Shown: piece by piece, positions 35,774 to 44,354 of the stretch
Numbering within the stretch: position 1 is the first letter of the stretch
Layout of the letters: each line of letters starts with the position of its first letter
Origin: Pseudonocardia humida
Lineage (GTDB): Bacteria; Actinomycetota; Actinomycetes; Mycobacteriales; Pseudonocardiaceae
Length of the DNA stretch: 64,000 nt
Reading direction: 5' to 3'
Assembly: GCF_023898865.1 (NCBI RefSeq)
Contig: NZ_JAGSOV010000024.1
Coordinates: 62,001 to 126,000, forward strand
Program-made: the position numbers and the translations under genes
The notes under the pieces: model-generated
Told to the model about the DNA's origin: nothing
The model's database searches: none
What the model saw: the letters and a program-made list of their open reading frames with translations, nothing else

Positions 35774-36420
35774 ATGGACCGGCTGACCGCGGGCTCGACG
35801 AGCGCATCGACGACCTGGAGGCGCTGTACCAGGACCTGCACGCGCACCCGGAGCTGGCGTTCGAGGAGCGGCGCACGGCGGCACTGGTGGCCGGGCGGCT
35901 GGCCGCCGCGGGGTACGCGGTGACCACGGGCGTCGGCGGGACCGGGGTGGTCGGCGTGCTCGACAACGGCGCCGGCCCGACCGTCCTGCTGCGCGCCGAC
36001 ATGGACGCGCTGCCCGTCCGCGAGGTCGAGCGCGTGCCGTACCGCGGCACCGCGACCGCCACCGACCCCGACGGCGCCACCGTGCCGGTGATGCACGCCT
36101 GCGGGCACGACACCCACGTGACCGCGCTCGTCGGCGCCGTCGAACAGCTCGCGGCGACCCGCTCGGCGTGGTCGGGCCGGGTGCTGGCGGTCTTCCAGCC
36201 GGCCGAGGAGATCGGCGCCGGGGCCCGCGCGATGCTGGCCGACGGCTTCCTCGACCGGTTCCCCCGCTTCGACGTGGCCCTGGGCCAGCACATCACCTCC
36301 GCCCCCAGCGGGCACCTCTACGCCCGGCCCGGTGTGTTCATGGCGGCCGCGGACAGGCCACCGCGGCGCTGCTCGTCGCGGGCCGGGGCCTGGCTCGCCG
36401 CGGCCGATCACAGAGGCTGA
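35774..36420 (+). pseudogene. M20 amidohydrolase, frameshifted and internally deleted
   Basis: ATG 35774 (MDRLTAG) is one base out of frame with the clear family sequence that follows: LDERIDDLEALYQDLHAHPE, TVLLRADMDALPV, VMHACGHDTHVTALVGA (metal ligands) and VFQPAEEIGAGARAML. After VALGQHIT and RPGVFMAAAD the homology stops, at about residue 195 of an expected 400. The remaining 20 codons (AGAWLAAADHRG) resemble the extreme C-terminus of such enzymes, suggesting loss of the middle, including the dimerisation domain. It cannot encode a working peptidase. Confidence 0.7.
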
Positions 36421-36439
36421 TCACCGGCCCGTCGCGGGG

Positions 36440-36445
36440 TAGTGT
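36440..36445 (+). promoter_or_regulatory. -10 box for the aldo/keto reductase and cobB
   Basis: TAGTGT with 8 nt to GTG 36454. It overlaps the alternative GTG 36442, arguing against that start. Confidence 0.45.
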
Positions 36446-36453
36446 CGGGCCAC

Positions 36454-37425
36454 GTGGAGTACACGCGTCTGGGAGATTCCGGGCTGAAGGTCTCGCGCAT
36501 CTGCCTGGGGATGATGAGCTACGGCACGCCGAAGTGGCGGGAGTGGGTGCTCGACCTCGACGCCTCCCGCCCGCTCGTGCGCAGCGCCGTCGACGCCGGC
36601 ATCACCTTCTTCGACACCGCCGACATGTACTCGGCGGGCGTCAGCGAGGAGGTCACCGGCACGCTGCTGGGCGAGATGTTCGCCGACCGCGACGACTACG
36701 TGCTGGCCACCAAGGTCTTCATGCCCTCGGGCGAGGGCCCCAACGACCGCGGGCTCAACCGCAAGCACATCCTGGCCAGCATCGACAAGTCGCTGCGCAG
36801 GCTGGGCACCGACCACGTCGACCTGTACCAGATCCACCGCTGGGACCCGACCACCCCGATCGAGGAGACCATGGAGGCGCTGCACGACGTCGTGCGCGCC
36901 GGCAAGGCCCGCTACATCGGCGCCTCCAGCATGTACGCCTGGCAGTTCGCCAAGGCCCAGCACACCGCCGAGCTCGGCGGCTGGATCCGGTTCGCCTCCA
37001 TGCAGGACCACTACAACCTCGTCTACCGCGAGGAGGAGCGGGAGATGCACCCGCTCTGCCTCGACCAGGGCGTCGGGGTCATCCCGTGGAGCCCGCTGGC
37101 CCGCGGCCGGCTGGCCAAGCTGCCCGAGGAGCGCACCACCACCCGCTCGTCGAGCGACCCCATCGGCGACCGCATGTACACCGAGGCCGACGACGCCGTC
37201 GTGCACGCCGTGGCCGACGTGGCCGAGGCGCGCGGCGTGCCGCTGGCCCAGGTCGCGCTGGCCTGGATGCTGCACAAGGACGCGGTCACCGCGCCGATCA
37301 TCGGGGCGACCAAGCCCGGCCACGTCGAGGACGCCGTGGCCGCCGCCGACCTCGAGCTCAGCGACGAGGAGATCGCCGCGCTGGAGGGGCCCTACGTGCC
37401 GCACCCGGTGCTCGGGCACGAGTGA
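36454..37425 (+). CDS. Aldo/keto reductase
   Basis: NADPH-dependent oxidoreductase of 323 residues with a TIM-barrel. The catalytic tetrad is visible: Asp and Tyr in FFDTADMYSAGVSEE, Lys in VLATKVFMP and His in YQIHRWDP. Cofactor residues lie in GASSMYAWQF and in IIGATKPGHVEDA near the C-terminus. Homologues reduce carbonyls or sugars; substrate unknown. GTG 36454 gives the standard start (EYTRLGDSGLKVSRI). Its stop overlaps the cobB start by 4 nt (GTGA), so it is co-translated with a cobalamin gene. Confidence 0.93.
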   Translation: MEYTRLGDSGLKVSRICLGMMSYGTPKWREWVLDLDASRPLVRSAVDAGITFFDTADMYSAGVSEEVTGTLLGEMFADRDDYVLATKVFMPSGEGPNDRGLNRKHILASIDKSLRRLGTDHVDLYQIHRWDPTTPIEETMEALHDVVRAGKARYIGASSMYAWQFAKAQHTAELGGWIRFASMQDHYNLVYREEEREMHPLCLDQGVGVIPWSPLARGRLAKLPEERTTTRSSSDPIGDRMYTEADDAVVHAVADVAEARGVPLAQVALAWMLHKDAVTAPIIGATKPGHVEDAVAAADLELSDEEIAALEGPYVPHPVLGHE

Positions 37426-38762
37426 CACCGCGCGCTCTCGTCGTCGCGGCGCCGTCGTCGGGCAGCGGCAAGACGACCGTCGCCACCGGCCTGATGGCGG
37501 CGCTGCGCCGGCGCGGGACGTCGGTGGCGCCGTTCAAGGTCGGACCCGACTACATCGACCCCGGCTACCACACGCTGGCCGCCGGGCGGCCCGGTCGCAA
37601 CCTCGACCCGGTGCTCGTCGGCGCCGACCTGATCGGTCCGCTGGTCCGCCACGGCGCGGCCGGCGCGGAGATCGCGGTGGTCGAGGGCGTGATGGGGCTG
37701 TTCGACGGCCGGGTCGGCGACGGCGCGGGCTCCACCGCGCAGGTGGCCGGCCTGCTGCGGGCCCCGGTGCTGCTGGTCGTCGACTGCCGGGGCCAGTCGC
37801 GCTCGCTGGCCGCGCTGCTGCACGGCTTCCGCTCGTTCGACCCGGACGTGCGGGTGGCGGGCGTCGTGCTCAACCGGGTCGGCAGCCCCCGGCACGAGGC
37901 CGTCCTGCGGACCGCGGCCGAGGAGGTCGGGGTCCCGGTGCTCGGCGCGCTGCCCCGCCGCGACGCCCTCGCCGTCCCGTCGCGGCACCTGGGCCTGGTC
38001 ACCGCGGCCGAGCACGGCTCGGCGGCCACCGCGGCCGTCGACGCGATGGCCGAGCTGGTGGCCGAGCACGTCGACCTGGACGCCGTCGTCGCCCTCGCCG
38101 CCCCGCTGCCCGCCGGTCCGGCCTGGGCGCCGCAGGTCGAGGCGGGCCCCCCGGTCCGGGTGGCGGTGTTCGGGGGAGCCGCGTTCACGTTCGGCTACGC
38201 CGAGCACGTCGAACTGCTGGCGGCGGTGGGCGCCGAGGTCGCGGTCGTCGACCCGCTGCTGGACGAGGAGCTGCCCGCCGACACCGCGGCGCTCGTGCTG
38301 CCCGGCGGTTTCCCGGAGGAGCACGTGGCCGCCCTGGGCGCCAACGAGGCGCTGCTCGCGGCGGTGCGCGCGGCCGTCGCGGCGGGGGCTCCGGTGCACG
38401 CCGAATGCGGTGGGCTGCTCTACCTGTGCACCGAGCTGGACGGCGTGCCGATGGCCGGGGTGCTCCCGGCCCGGGCCGCGATGACCGGGCGCCTCACCCT
38501 CGGCTACCGCGACGCCGTCGCGCTGAGCGACTCGCCGCTCTTCGCCACCGGCAGCCGGGTGGCCGGCCACGAGTTCCACCACTGCGCGGTCACCGCACCC
38601 GCCGGCCCCGCGCCGGCGTGGGGCCGGCGGGGAGGGGTGCCGGAGGGGTGGGTGCACGGGCGGGTGCACGCGTCGTTCCTGCACACGCACCCCGCCGGGC
38701 ACCCGGATGCGGTGGTCCGGTTCACGAACTCGGCCCGCCGCGTCCCCATCGATACGACGTGA
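37422..38762 (+). CDS. cobB: Cobyrinate/hydrogenobyrinate a,c-diamide synthase CobB
   Basis: Glutamine-dependent amidase of 446 residues that amidates the a and c side chains. The N-terminal ATP domain has APSSGSGKTTVATGLM, FKVGPDYIDPGYHT and VVEGVMGLFDGR; the glutaminase has PGGFPEEHVAAL, the nucleophile in HAECGGLLYL (near 328) and a His in HEFHHCAV. Length is normal. The GTG start overlaps the aldo/keto reductase stop by 4 nt. Downstream lies a damaged region with a truncated regulator gene. Confidence 0.95.
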   Translation: MTPRALVVAAPSSGSGKTTVATGLMAALRRRGTSVAPFKVGPDYIDPGYHTLAAGRPGRNLDPVLVGADLIGPLVRHGAAGAEIAVVEGVMGLFDGRVGDGAGSTAQVAGLLRAPVLLVVDCRGQSRSLAALLHGFRSFDPDVRVAGVVLNRVGSPRHEAVLRTAAEEVGVPVLGALPRRDALAVPSRHLGLVTAAEHGSAATAAVDAMAELVAEHVDLDAVVALAAPLPAGPAWAPQVEAGPPVRVAVFGGAAFTFGYAEHVELLAAVGAEVAVVDPLLDEELPADTAALVLPGGFPEEHVAALGANEALLAAVRAAVAAGAPVHAECGGLLYLCTELDGVPMAGVLPARAAMTGRLTLGYRDAVALSDSPLFATGSRVAGHEFHHCAVTAPAGPAPAWGRRGGVPEGWVHGRVHASFLHTHPAGHPDAVVRFTNSARRVPIDTT

Positions 38763-38890
38763 TCGATCGTCGTGCCGCACGCGGTGAGGACGGCCAGTGC
38801 GAGCACGGCGACCATGACGACGAGCAGGAGCGCGACGGCGTGCCCGGCGCTGGGACGGCCTGCCGGCTCCTGCCGCTCCGAGGACCCCAA
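38763..38890 (-). other. Antisense open frame with lipobox-like segment
   Basis: A minus-strand frame from TTG 38890 begins with coding-like codons and a hydrophobic helix ending in a lipobox-like sequence (ALAVLTACG). The frame stays open to 38504, lying opposite the last 260 bases of cobB, which makes the full frame unlikely to be a gene. It may be the front end of a lost small lipoprotein gene. Confidence 0.2.
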
Positions 38891-39136
38891 CAGGTAGGTG
38901 GCGGCCGTGGACGTGCAGCTGGTCGCCGGTGAGGTCGGCCGGCGAGCAGTCGAGGGCCTCGGCGAGGCGCTCGATCAGGCCTCGTGCGGAGAAGTTCCGG
39001 TGCCCGGTCTCGAGCTGGGAGGGGTAGGGGACGGAGATCCCCACCCGGTCGGCCACGACCTCCTGGGCCAGGCCGCGGCGCCGGCGGACCAGCCGTACGC
39101 GGGCGCCGATGGCGGTAGCCGCCGTGCTTTCGTCCA
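38891..39136 (-). pseudogene. Truncated XRE-family regulator
   Basis: GTG 39136, with GGGAGGG 8 nt upstream, starts a convincing helix-turn-helix: AIGARVRLVRRRRGLAQEVV, ADRVGISVPYPSQLETGHRN and LIERLAEALDCSPADLTG. This is the N-terminus of large actinobacterial XRE regulators of about 400 residues. After about 75 residues the homology ends and the frame runs antisense into cobB. I infer a 3'-truncated gene; the first 75 codons could still give a short DNA-binding peptide. Confidence 0.55.
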
Positions 39137-39316
39137 CGCTCGGAACCACCCTCCCGGCACGCCTCCTCGGCCGCCCCGGCCCGCGGTGCTGTGATCGACC
39201 GGTCACTCGACCGTACGGGCGTCGTGGCGTGAGGTGCGGCGGTATCCGTGGGCGCGTCCGGCCCTCTACCCCGTTGACGGCGGATTGCGGCTCCCGTTCC
39301 GCGGATTTGCCAGCTA

Positions 39317-39340
39317 CCGTCGAGTAACAACCCTCGACGG
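39317..39340 (+). promoter_or_regulatory. Inverted repeat just upstream of the patatin gene
   Basis: CCGTCGAG and CTCGACGG form an 8-bp perfect inverted repeat around TAACAACC. It directly abuts the ribosome binding site GGGGAGG of the ATG at 39352, so it could be an operator or an RNA hairpin affecting translation. Confidence 0.4.
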
Positions 39341-39351
39341 GGAGGTGGGCC

Positions 39352-40359
39352 ATGACGCGCATCGGGCTCGTTCTCGGGGCGGGAGGGATCCTCGGATCCG
39401 CGTGGATGGCCGGTGCGCTGGCCACCCTGGCCGAGCACCTGGACCGCCCGCTGGGGGAGGTCGACCTGCTGCTGGGCACCAGCGCGGGCAGCGTGCTGGC
39501 GGCCGCGCTGCGCTGCGGGATGACCGTCGACGAGCTGGTGGCCCACCAGCGCGGCGTGCCGCCCGGCGAGATCGCCCCCGACCTGGACGGCGGCGACCTG
39601 CCCGACATGCGCACCATCGAGCGCGAGTCCGGCGACGGCCGCCCGCCGCTGCCGCTGCCCTGGATCGGTTCCCCGCGGCTGCTGGTCGCCGCGGCGGCGC
39701 ACCCGCTGCGGACGAACCCGCTGATCGTCGCGTCCGGGCTGCTGCCGGCCGGGCGGGCGCAGATGAGCTCCCTGGTCCGGATGGTCGTCGCGCTGCAGAA
39801 CCGGCTCGGCGTCACCACCGACGGCTGGGTCCCCGGCGAGCGCCTCTGGGTGGTCGCCGTCGACTACGACTCCGGGCGCCGGGTCGTGTTCGGCCGCGAG
39901 GGCGCCCCGCCCTCGACGGTCGGCGACGCGGTGCTCGCCTCGTGCTCGATCCCCGGCTGGTTCACCCCGCGGGTGATCGGCGGGCGCCGCTACGTCGACG
40001 GCGGCGTGGCCTCGTCGACGTCGGTCGGGCTGCTGGCCCGGCCGGGCGCTCCGCCGCTGGACGAGGTGTACGTGCTGGCCCCGATGGCCAGCCACGCCTA
40101 CGACCGCCCGCGCGACCCGGTGGCCTGCCTGGAACGCGCGATCCGCCACGTGCTCACCCGCTGGCTCGACGCCGAGGTCCGCGCCGTGCGGGCGACCGGC
40201 ACCCGGGTCACCGTCCTCACCCCCGGCCCCGCCGACCTCGCCGCCATGGGCGCCAACCTGATGAACCCCCGTCGCCGGTGCCGGGTGCTCGACACGGCCC
40301 TGGGCACCTCGGCCGCCGCGCTGGCCGAGGCCGACGGACCGGGGCAGCGGGCCGCCTGA
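39352..40359 (+). CDS. Patatin-like phospholipase
   Basis: Cytosolic Ser-Asp hydrolase of 335 residues. The oxyanion block GLVLGAGGILGSAWMAGAL is at the start, the nucleophile elbow LLLGTSAGSVLAA near residue 44, and the catalytic Asp in RRYVDGGVASSTSVG near 215. It fits bacterial patatins that hydrolyse lipid acyl esters. ATG has GGGGAGG 6 nt upstream. The next gene lies 55 nt downstream on the same strand. Confidence 0.92.
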   Translation: MTRIGLVLGAGGILGSAWMAGALATLAEHLDRPLGEVDLLLGTSAGSVLAAALRCGMTVDELVAHQRGVPPGEIAPDLDGGDLPDMRTIERESGDGRPPLPLPWIGSPRLLVAAAAHPLRTNPLIVASGLLPAGRAQMSSLVRMVVALQNRLGVTTDGWVPGERLWVVAVDYDSGRRVVFGREGAPPSTVGDAVLASCSIPGWFTPRVIGGRRYVDGGVASSTSVGLLARPGAPPLDEVYVLAPMASHAYDRPRDPVACLERAIRHVLTRWLDAEVRAVRATGTRVTVLTPGPADLAAMGANLMNPRRRCRVLDTALGTSAAALAEADGPGQRAA

Positions 40360-40414
40360 GCGGTTGATCACCGGGTCGGGTCGGCGCCCGGGCCGTGGTG
40401 GCATCCTCGACCGG

Positions 40415-41089
40415 GTGACGACCTCGACCCCGCACCGCACCGACGCCCGCCTGCGCATCGACCTGTGGAGCGACGTCGTCTGCCCGTGGTGCTACCTGGG
40501 CGCGGCGCGGCTGCGCAAGGCCATCGACGGCTCGCCCCGCGCCGACTCGATCGACCTGGTGCTGCACGCCTACGAGCTCGACCCGACCGCCCCCGCCCGG
40601 GCCCGCCCCAACCTGGAGTACCTGACCGCGAAGTTCGGCGTGCCCGCGGCGCAGGTCGAGGAGATGGAGGCCGGGATGGCCGCCCGCGCCGCCGCCGAGG
40701 GCCTGCCCTACACCGCCCACCGCCCGCACGCCGCCACCTTCGACATCCACCGCCTGCTCGCCCACGCCGCGCAGACCGGCGCCGCCGAGCCCCTGATGAC
40801 CGTCCTGCAGCGCGAGCTGTTCTCCGGTGGCCGCGACGTCTTCGACCACGCCGTCCTGGCCGACCTCGCCGCCGAGGTCGGGCTCGATCGCGGGGCCGCG
40901 GCCGAGGTGCTCGCCGGCACCGCCCACACCGGCGACGTCCGCGCCGACATCGCCGACGCCCAGCGCATCGGCGTGCGCGGGGTGCCGTTCGCGGTGCTCG
41001 CGGGCCGGTTGGGGGTGTCGGGGGCCAGCGAGGTGGACGGGTACGCGCACGCCATCGAGCGCGCGTGGGAGATCGTCGACGAGGGCTGA
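40415..41089 (+). CDS. DsbA-family oxidoreductase, FrnE-like
   Basis: Thioredoxin-fold protein of 224 residues without signal peptide. The active site is SDVVCPWCYLGAARLRKA (CPWC near residue 22) with the helical insert and a cis-Pro loop RGVPFAVLAG. FrnE-type proteins act as cytosolic disulfide isomerases or in polyketide formation and stress resistance. GTG 40415 is chosen as the usual start; the frame is open to 40364. A strong hairpin follows. Confidence 0.9.
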   Translation: MTTSTPHRTDARLRIDLWSDVVCPWCYLGAARLRKAIDGSPRADSIDLVLHAYELDPTAPARARPNLEYLTAKFGVPAAQVEEMEAGMAARAAAEGLPYTAHRPHAATFDIHRLLAHAAQTGAAEPLMTVLQRELFSGGRDVFDHAVLADLAAEVGLDRGAAAEVLAGTAHTGDVRADIADAQRIGVRGVPFAVLAGRLGVSGASEVDGYAHAIERAWEIVDEG

Positions 41090-41104
41090 GCCCCGTTCGG
41101 GGAC

Positions 41105-41134
41105 CGGTGCGGGTGTGACGCCCCGCCCGCACCG
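41105..41134 (+). terminator. Hairpin terminator after the FrnE-like gene
   Basis: CGGTGCGGG and CCCGCACCG form a 9-bp perfect stem with a 12-nt loop, 15 nt after the stop codon; a second small CCCCG/CGGGG hairpin lies just before it. Confidence 0.6.
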
Positions 41135-41234
41135 TGGACGTCGACCCCTTCCCCACCCAGACTGACGGGGTGGATCGCGGGAAGGTGACCTCCGTCGGGT
41201 CGGGGCCGAGCGGGCGGGCCGCGGTGGGGGACCG

Positions 41235-42464
41235 ATGATGGCCGAGCCCTACCTGGCCGGACTCGACCTGGCCGGTCGCCGCGTCGTCGTGGTGGGCGGC
41301 GGTTCGGTGGCCCAGCGCCGGCTCAGCGGCCTGCTCGCGGCCGGTGCCGACGTCGAGGTCGTGGCCCCGGCCCTGACCCCCGCCGTCGAGGGCATGGCGA
41401 CCGCGGGCGAGCTGCGCTGGACCGCCCGCGGCTACCGCGACGGCGATCTCGACGGCGCCTGGTACGCCCTGGCCTGCACCGACGACGCCGAGGCGAACGC
41501 CGCCGTGGGCGCGGAGGCCGAGCGGCGCCGGGTGTTCTGCGTCCGCGCCGACCACGCCCCCTCCGGCACCGCCGTCACCCCGGCCGTCGGCCGCCACGAC
41601 GGCCTGACCGTCGGCGTGCTGGCCGGCAGGCGACCCCGCCGCGCCGCCGCCGTGCGCACGGCCCTCGTCGAAGCCCTCCAGGCCGGCGTCGTCGACGACA
41701 CGGCCGAGCCGGTGGCACCCGGGGTCGCCCTGGTCGGCGGCGGCCCCGGCGACCCCGAGCTGATCACGGTGCGGGGCAGGCGCCTGCTGGCCCGCGCCGA
41801 CGTCGTCGTCACCGACCGGCTCGGCCCCCGCGACCTCCTCGATGCCCTCGGCCCGCACGTCGAGGTCATCGACGCGTCCAAGATCCCCTACGGGCGGGCG
41901 ATGAACCAGGCCCGGATCAACGAGCTGCTGGTGGAGCACGCGTCGGCCGGCAAGTTCGTGGTGCGCCTCAAGGGCGGCGACCCCTACGTCTTCGGCCGCG
42001 GCTTCGAGGAGGTGCTGGCCTGCGCCGAAGCCGGCGTCCCGGTGACCGTCGTCCCCGGGATCACCAGCGCCTTCGCCGCCCCCGCCGTCGCCGACGTCCC
42101 GGTGAGCCACCGCGGGGTGGTGCACGAGATCGTCGTCGTGTCCGGGCACGTCGCGCCGGACGACCCCCGCAGCCTGGTGGACTGGCCGGCGCTGGCCCGG
42201 CTGCGGGGCACGATCGTGCTGATGATGGCGGTGGAGCGCATCGCGCTGTTCGCCGACGCCCTGGTCACCGGGGGCCGGCCGGCCGACACCCCGGTGGTGG
42301 TGGTGCAGGACGGGACGACCCGGATCCAGCGGACGGTGCGGGCGACGTTGGCCACGGTGGCGGAGGTCGTGGTGGCCGAGGGCGTCGCGCCGCCTGCGGT
42401 GGTGGTCGTGGGGCCGGTGGCCGGGCTCGTGGCGGGGGCGGTGACGGTCGACCGGCTCGGCTGA
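41235..42464 (+). CDS. cobA: Uroporphyrinogen-III C-methyltransferase with precorrin-2 dehydrogenase domain
   Basis: Fusion of 409 residues that makes precorrin-2 from uroporphyrinogen III with two SAM. The N-terminal third is a CysG-type NAD-binding domain (VVVVGGGSVAQRRLSGLLAA; ADHAPSGTAVTPAVG) that oxidises precorrin-2. The methylase starts near residue 160: LVGGGPGDPELITVRGRRLL, GDPYVFGRGFEEVLA, VVPGITSAFAAPAVADVP, and HRGVVHEIVVVSGH. It can serve both sirohaem and cobalamin. Two adjacent ATG codons (41235, 41238) are possible starts. It converges on the kinase gene with only 9 nt between stops. Confidence 0.94.
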   Translation: MMAEPYLAGLDLAGRRVVVVGGGSVAQRRLSGLLAAGADVEVVAPALTPAVEGMATAGELRWTARGYRDGDLDGAWYALACTDDAEANAAVGAEAERRRVFCVRADHAPSGTAVTPAVGRHDGLTVGVLAGRRPRRAAAVRTALVEALQAGVVDDTAEPVAPGVALVGGGPGDPELITVRGRRLLARADVVVTDRLGPRDLLDALGPHVEVIDASKIPYGRAMNQARINELLVEHASAGKFVVRLKGGDPYVFGRGFEEVLACAEAGVPVTVVPGITSAFAAPAVADVPVSHRGVVHEIVVVSGHVAPDDPRSLVDWPALARLRGTIVLMMAVERIALFADALVTGGRPADTPVVVVQDGTTRIQRTVRATLATVAEVVVAEGVAPPAVVVVGPVAGLVAGAVTVDRLG

Positions 42465-42473
42465 GGGCGGTGG

Positions 42474-44255
42474 TCAGCAGGCCACCGGCGGGGTGATCGC
42501 GGAGGCGCCGCGGATCAGCCACACCGGGCTCGAGCCGTCCATCTCGTAGGCCAGGTTCCAGTAGGTGCACTCCTGGCCGTCGGGGCCGTCCTCGGCGGCC
42601 TGCGTGCTGGTGAAGGTCATGTCGACCTCGATGGTGACCGGGTCGATGTCGCGCACGGCGGTGATCCGCGCGTCGACGATGATGGTGGTGAGCTGGCCCT
42701 CCGCCCAGGCGTCGATGCCGCCCTGGAAGGTGGCGGAGTCGGGGCTGAAGTAGGCGAAGGCGTCCTCGTAGCGTGCCTCGTTGATGCCCAGGATGTACTC
42801 GCGCAGGCTCGACCGGGCGTCCACGGCGGCCGGGTGGGTGACGCTCGGGTCGATGGCGACGGTGGCGTCGAACGGGATGTCGATCGTCGTCGAGGTGGGG
42901 GGCGGCGGTGTCGTCGTGCGGCTGGTCGACGGGGCGGCGGCCGTGGTCGTGGTCGTCGGCCCGCTGCCGGTGGAGATGGTGGGCGGGCGGTTGAGGTACC
43001 AGGCCAGCATGCCCGCGCCCACGATCACGACGACCGCGGCGGCCACCCCGGCGATGATCGGGCCGCGGCGGTGCCGGGCGGCCATCGGCGGGGGCGCCCA
43101 GTGCGGCGGCTGCTGCGGGCCGGCGACGGCGCGGGTCGGCGCCTGCTGGGCCGGGACGGGCTCGGTCGGCGGGGGGTCGGCGGACTGGCCGCCGTAGGGG
43201 GCCGAGATCCAGGCCGGGACGCGCGGGGTCGGGCCGCTGGGGCCCTGCCCGGGGCCGGCGAAGGCGGAGGGTCCGCTCGAGCCGGCCCGGTCGGCCTCGG
43301 CGAAGCCGGGGACCAGCGGGCGCAGCGGGGCCACGCCGGGGACCGACCGGGGGGCCGCCCAGGTGACGGTGTCGCCGTGGGTGGGACGCTCGCCCTCGAT
43401 GACCGCCCGGGTGACCGGGCGGCCGGTGCTGCGCTGCGCGGCCTGCATCTCGACCGCGGCGTCGGCCGCGGAGGGGAAGCGCTCGGCGGGCGACTTGGCC
43501 ATCATGCGCTCGATCGCCCGGGCCACGACGTCCGGCACGCCGCGCGGGCGCAGGTCGGGGACCGGGTCGCGGACGACGCGGGCCACCGTGGCCAGCAGGT
43601 CGTCGTGGCCGGTCTCGGAGGTGAAGGCGGGTCGGCCGACCAGGAGGGTGTACAGGGTGGCGCCGAGGCCGTAGATGTCGGAGGCGACGGTCGCGGTGCC
43701 GTCGAGCAGCCGTTCGGGGGCCGCGAACGCGACGCTGGCCTTGACCCGGCCGTCGGTGGTCTCGGTGACGCCGGGCAGGCGGGAGATGCCGAAATCGGCC
43801 AGCTTCGGCTCGCCGTACTTGGAGACCAGCACGTTGGCCGGCTTCATGTCCAGGTGCAGGATGCCGGCGCGGTGCGCGGTCTCCAGCGCGCCGGCGACCA
43901 TCACGCCGATCTCCAGGACCTCCGGCCAGGGCAGCGGGCCGTCCCGCGCGATGCGGTCGCCCAGCGACCCCTCGCTCATCAGGTCCATCACGATGTAGGC
44001 GCGGCCGGTGTCGGTGGTGCCGCCGCGCAGCACGGTGACGATGTGCGGGTGGCCGGACAGGGCCCCCATGGCCTGGCACTCGCGCAGGAAGGCCCGGCGG
44101 ACGCTGTCGCCGTTGAGCCGCTCCTCGATCACCTTGACCGCGACCGACCGGCCGAACTCGGGCTCCTCGACCTTGAACACGGTCCCGAACCCGCCCTGGC
44201 CGATCACCTCTGGGTTCTCCAGGCCGGGTATCTCCAACGGGGGAACCGAGGTCAC
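42474..44255 (-). CDS. Receptor-type Ser/Thr protein kinase
   Basis: PknB-like membrane kinase of 593 residues. The kinase domain (about 10-265) has GQGGFGTVFKV, the lysine in SVAVKVIEE, the catalytic loop GILHLDMKPANVLV and ADFGISRLPG. The usual HRD is HLD, so this is a non-RD kinase, perhaps not controlled by activation-loop phosphorylation in the usual way. A Pro-rich linker leads to one membrane helix (IIAGVAAAVVVIVGAGMLAW), a Thr/Pro-rich stalk and an extracellular domain with two Cys (GQECTYWNL and the last residue) resembling SnoaL/DUF4878-like domains. GTG 44255 follows a TACACT box by 6 nt. Confidence 0.93.
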   Translation of the reverse strand: MTSVPPLEIPGLENPEVIGQGGFGTVFKVEEPEFGRSVAVKVIEERLNGDSVRRAFLRECQAMGALSGHPHIVTVLRGGTTDTGRAYIVMDLMSEGSLGDRIARDGPLPWPEVLEIGVMVAGALETAHRAGILHLDMKPANVLVSKYGEPKLADFGISRLPGVTETTDGRVKASVAFAAPERLLDGTATVASDIYGLGATLYTLLVGRPAFTSETGHDDLLATVARVVRDPVPDLRPRGVPDVVARAIERMMAKSPAERFPSAADAAVEMQAAQRSTGRPVTRAVIEGERPTHGDTVTWAAPRSVPGVAPLRPLVPGFAEADRAGSSGPSAFAGPGQGPSGPTPRVPAWISAPYGGQSADPPPTEPVPAQQAPTRAVAGPQQPPHWAPPPMAARHRRGPIIAGVAAAVVVIVGAGMLAWYLNRPPTISTGSGPTTTTTAAAPSTSRTTTPPPPTSTTIDIPFDATVAIDPSVTHPAAVDARSSLREYILGINEARYEDAFAYFSPDSATFQGGIDAWAEGQLTTIIVDARITAVRDIDPVTIEVDMTFTSTQAAEDGPDGQECTYWNLAYEMDGSSPVWLIRGASAITPPVAC

Positions 44256-44261
44256 CCGCGC

Positions 44262-44267
44262 AGTGTA
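44262..44267 (-). promoter_or_regulatory. Leaderless -10 box for the kinase gene
   Basis: Minus-strand TACACT, 6 nt before GTG 44255. Confidence 0.6.
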
Positions 44268-44354
44268 GAACCGGTCGTCCGACCACCGGCCGGCGTGCAC
44301 ACCCGCAGGCGGTCCACCAGCCGGTACGCCGCTGCGTGACCGGCCCGACACGCC

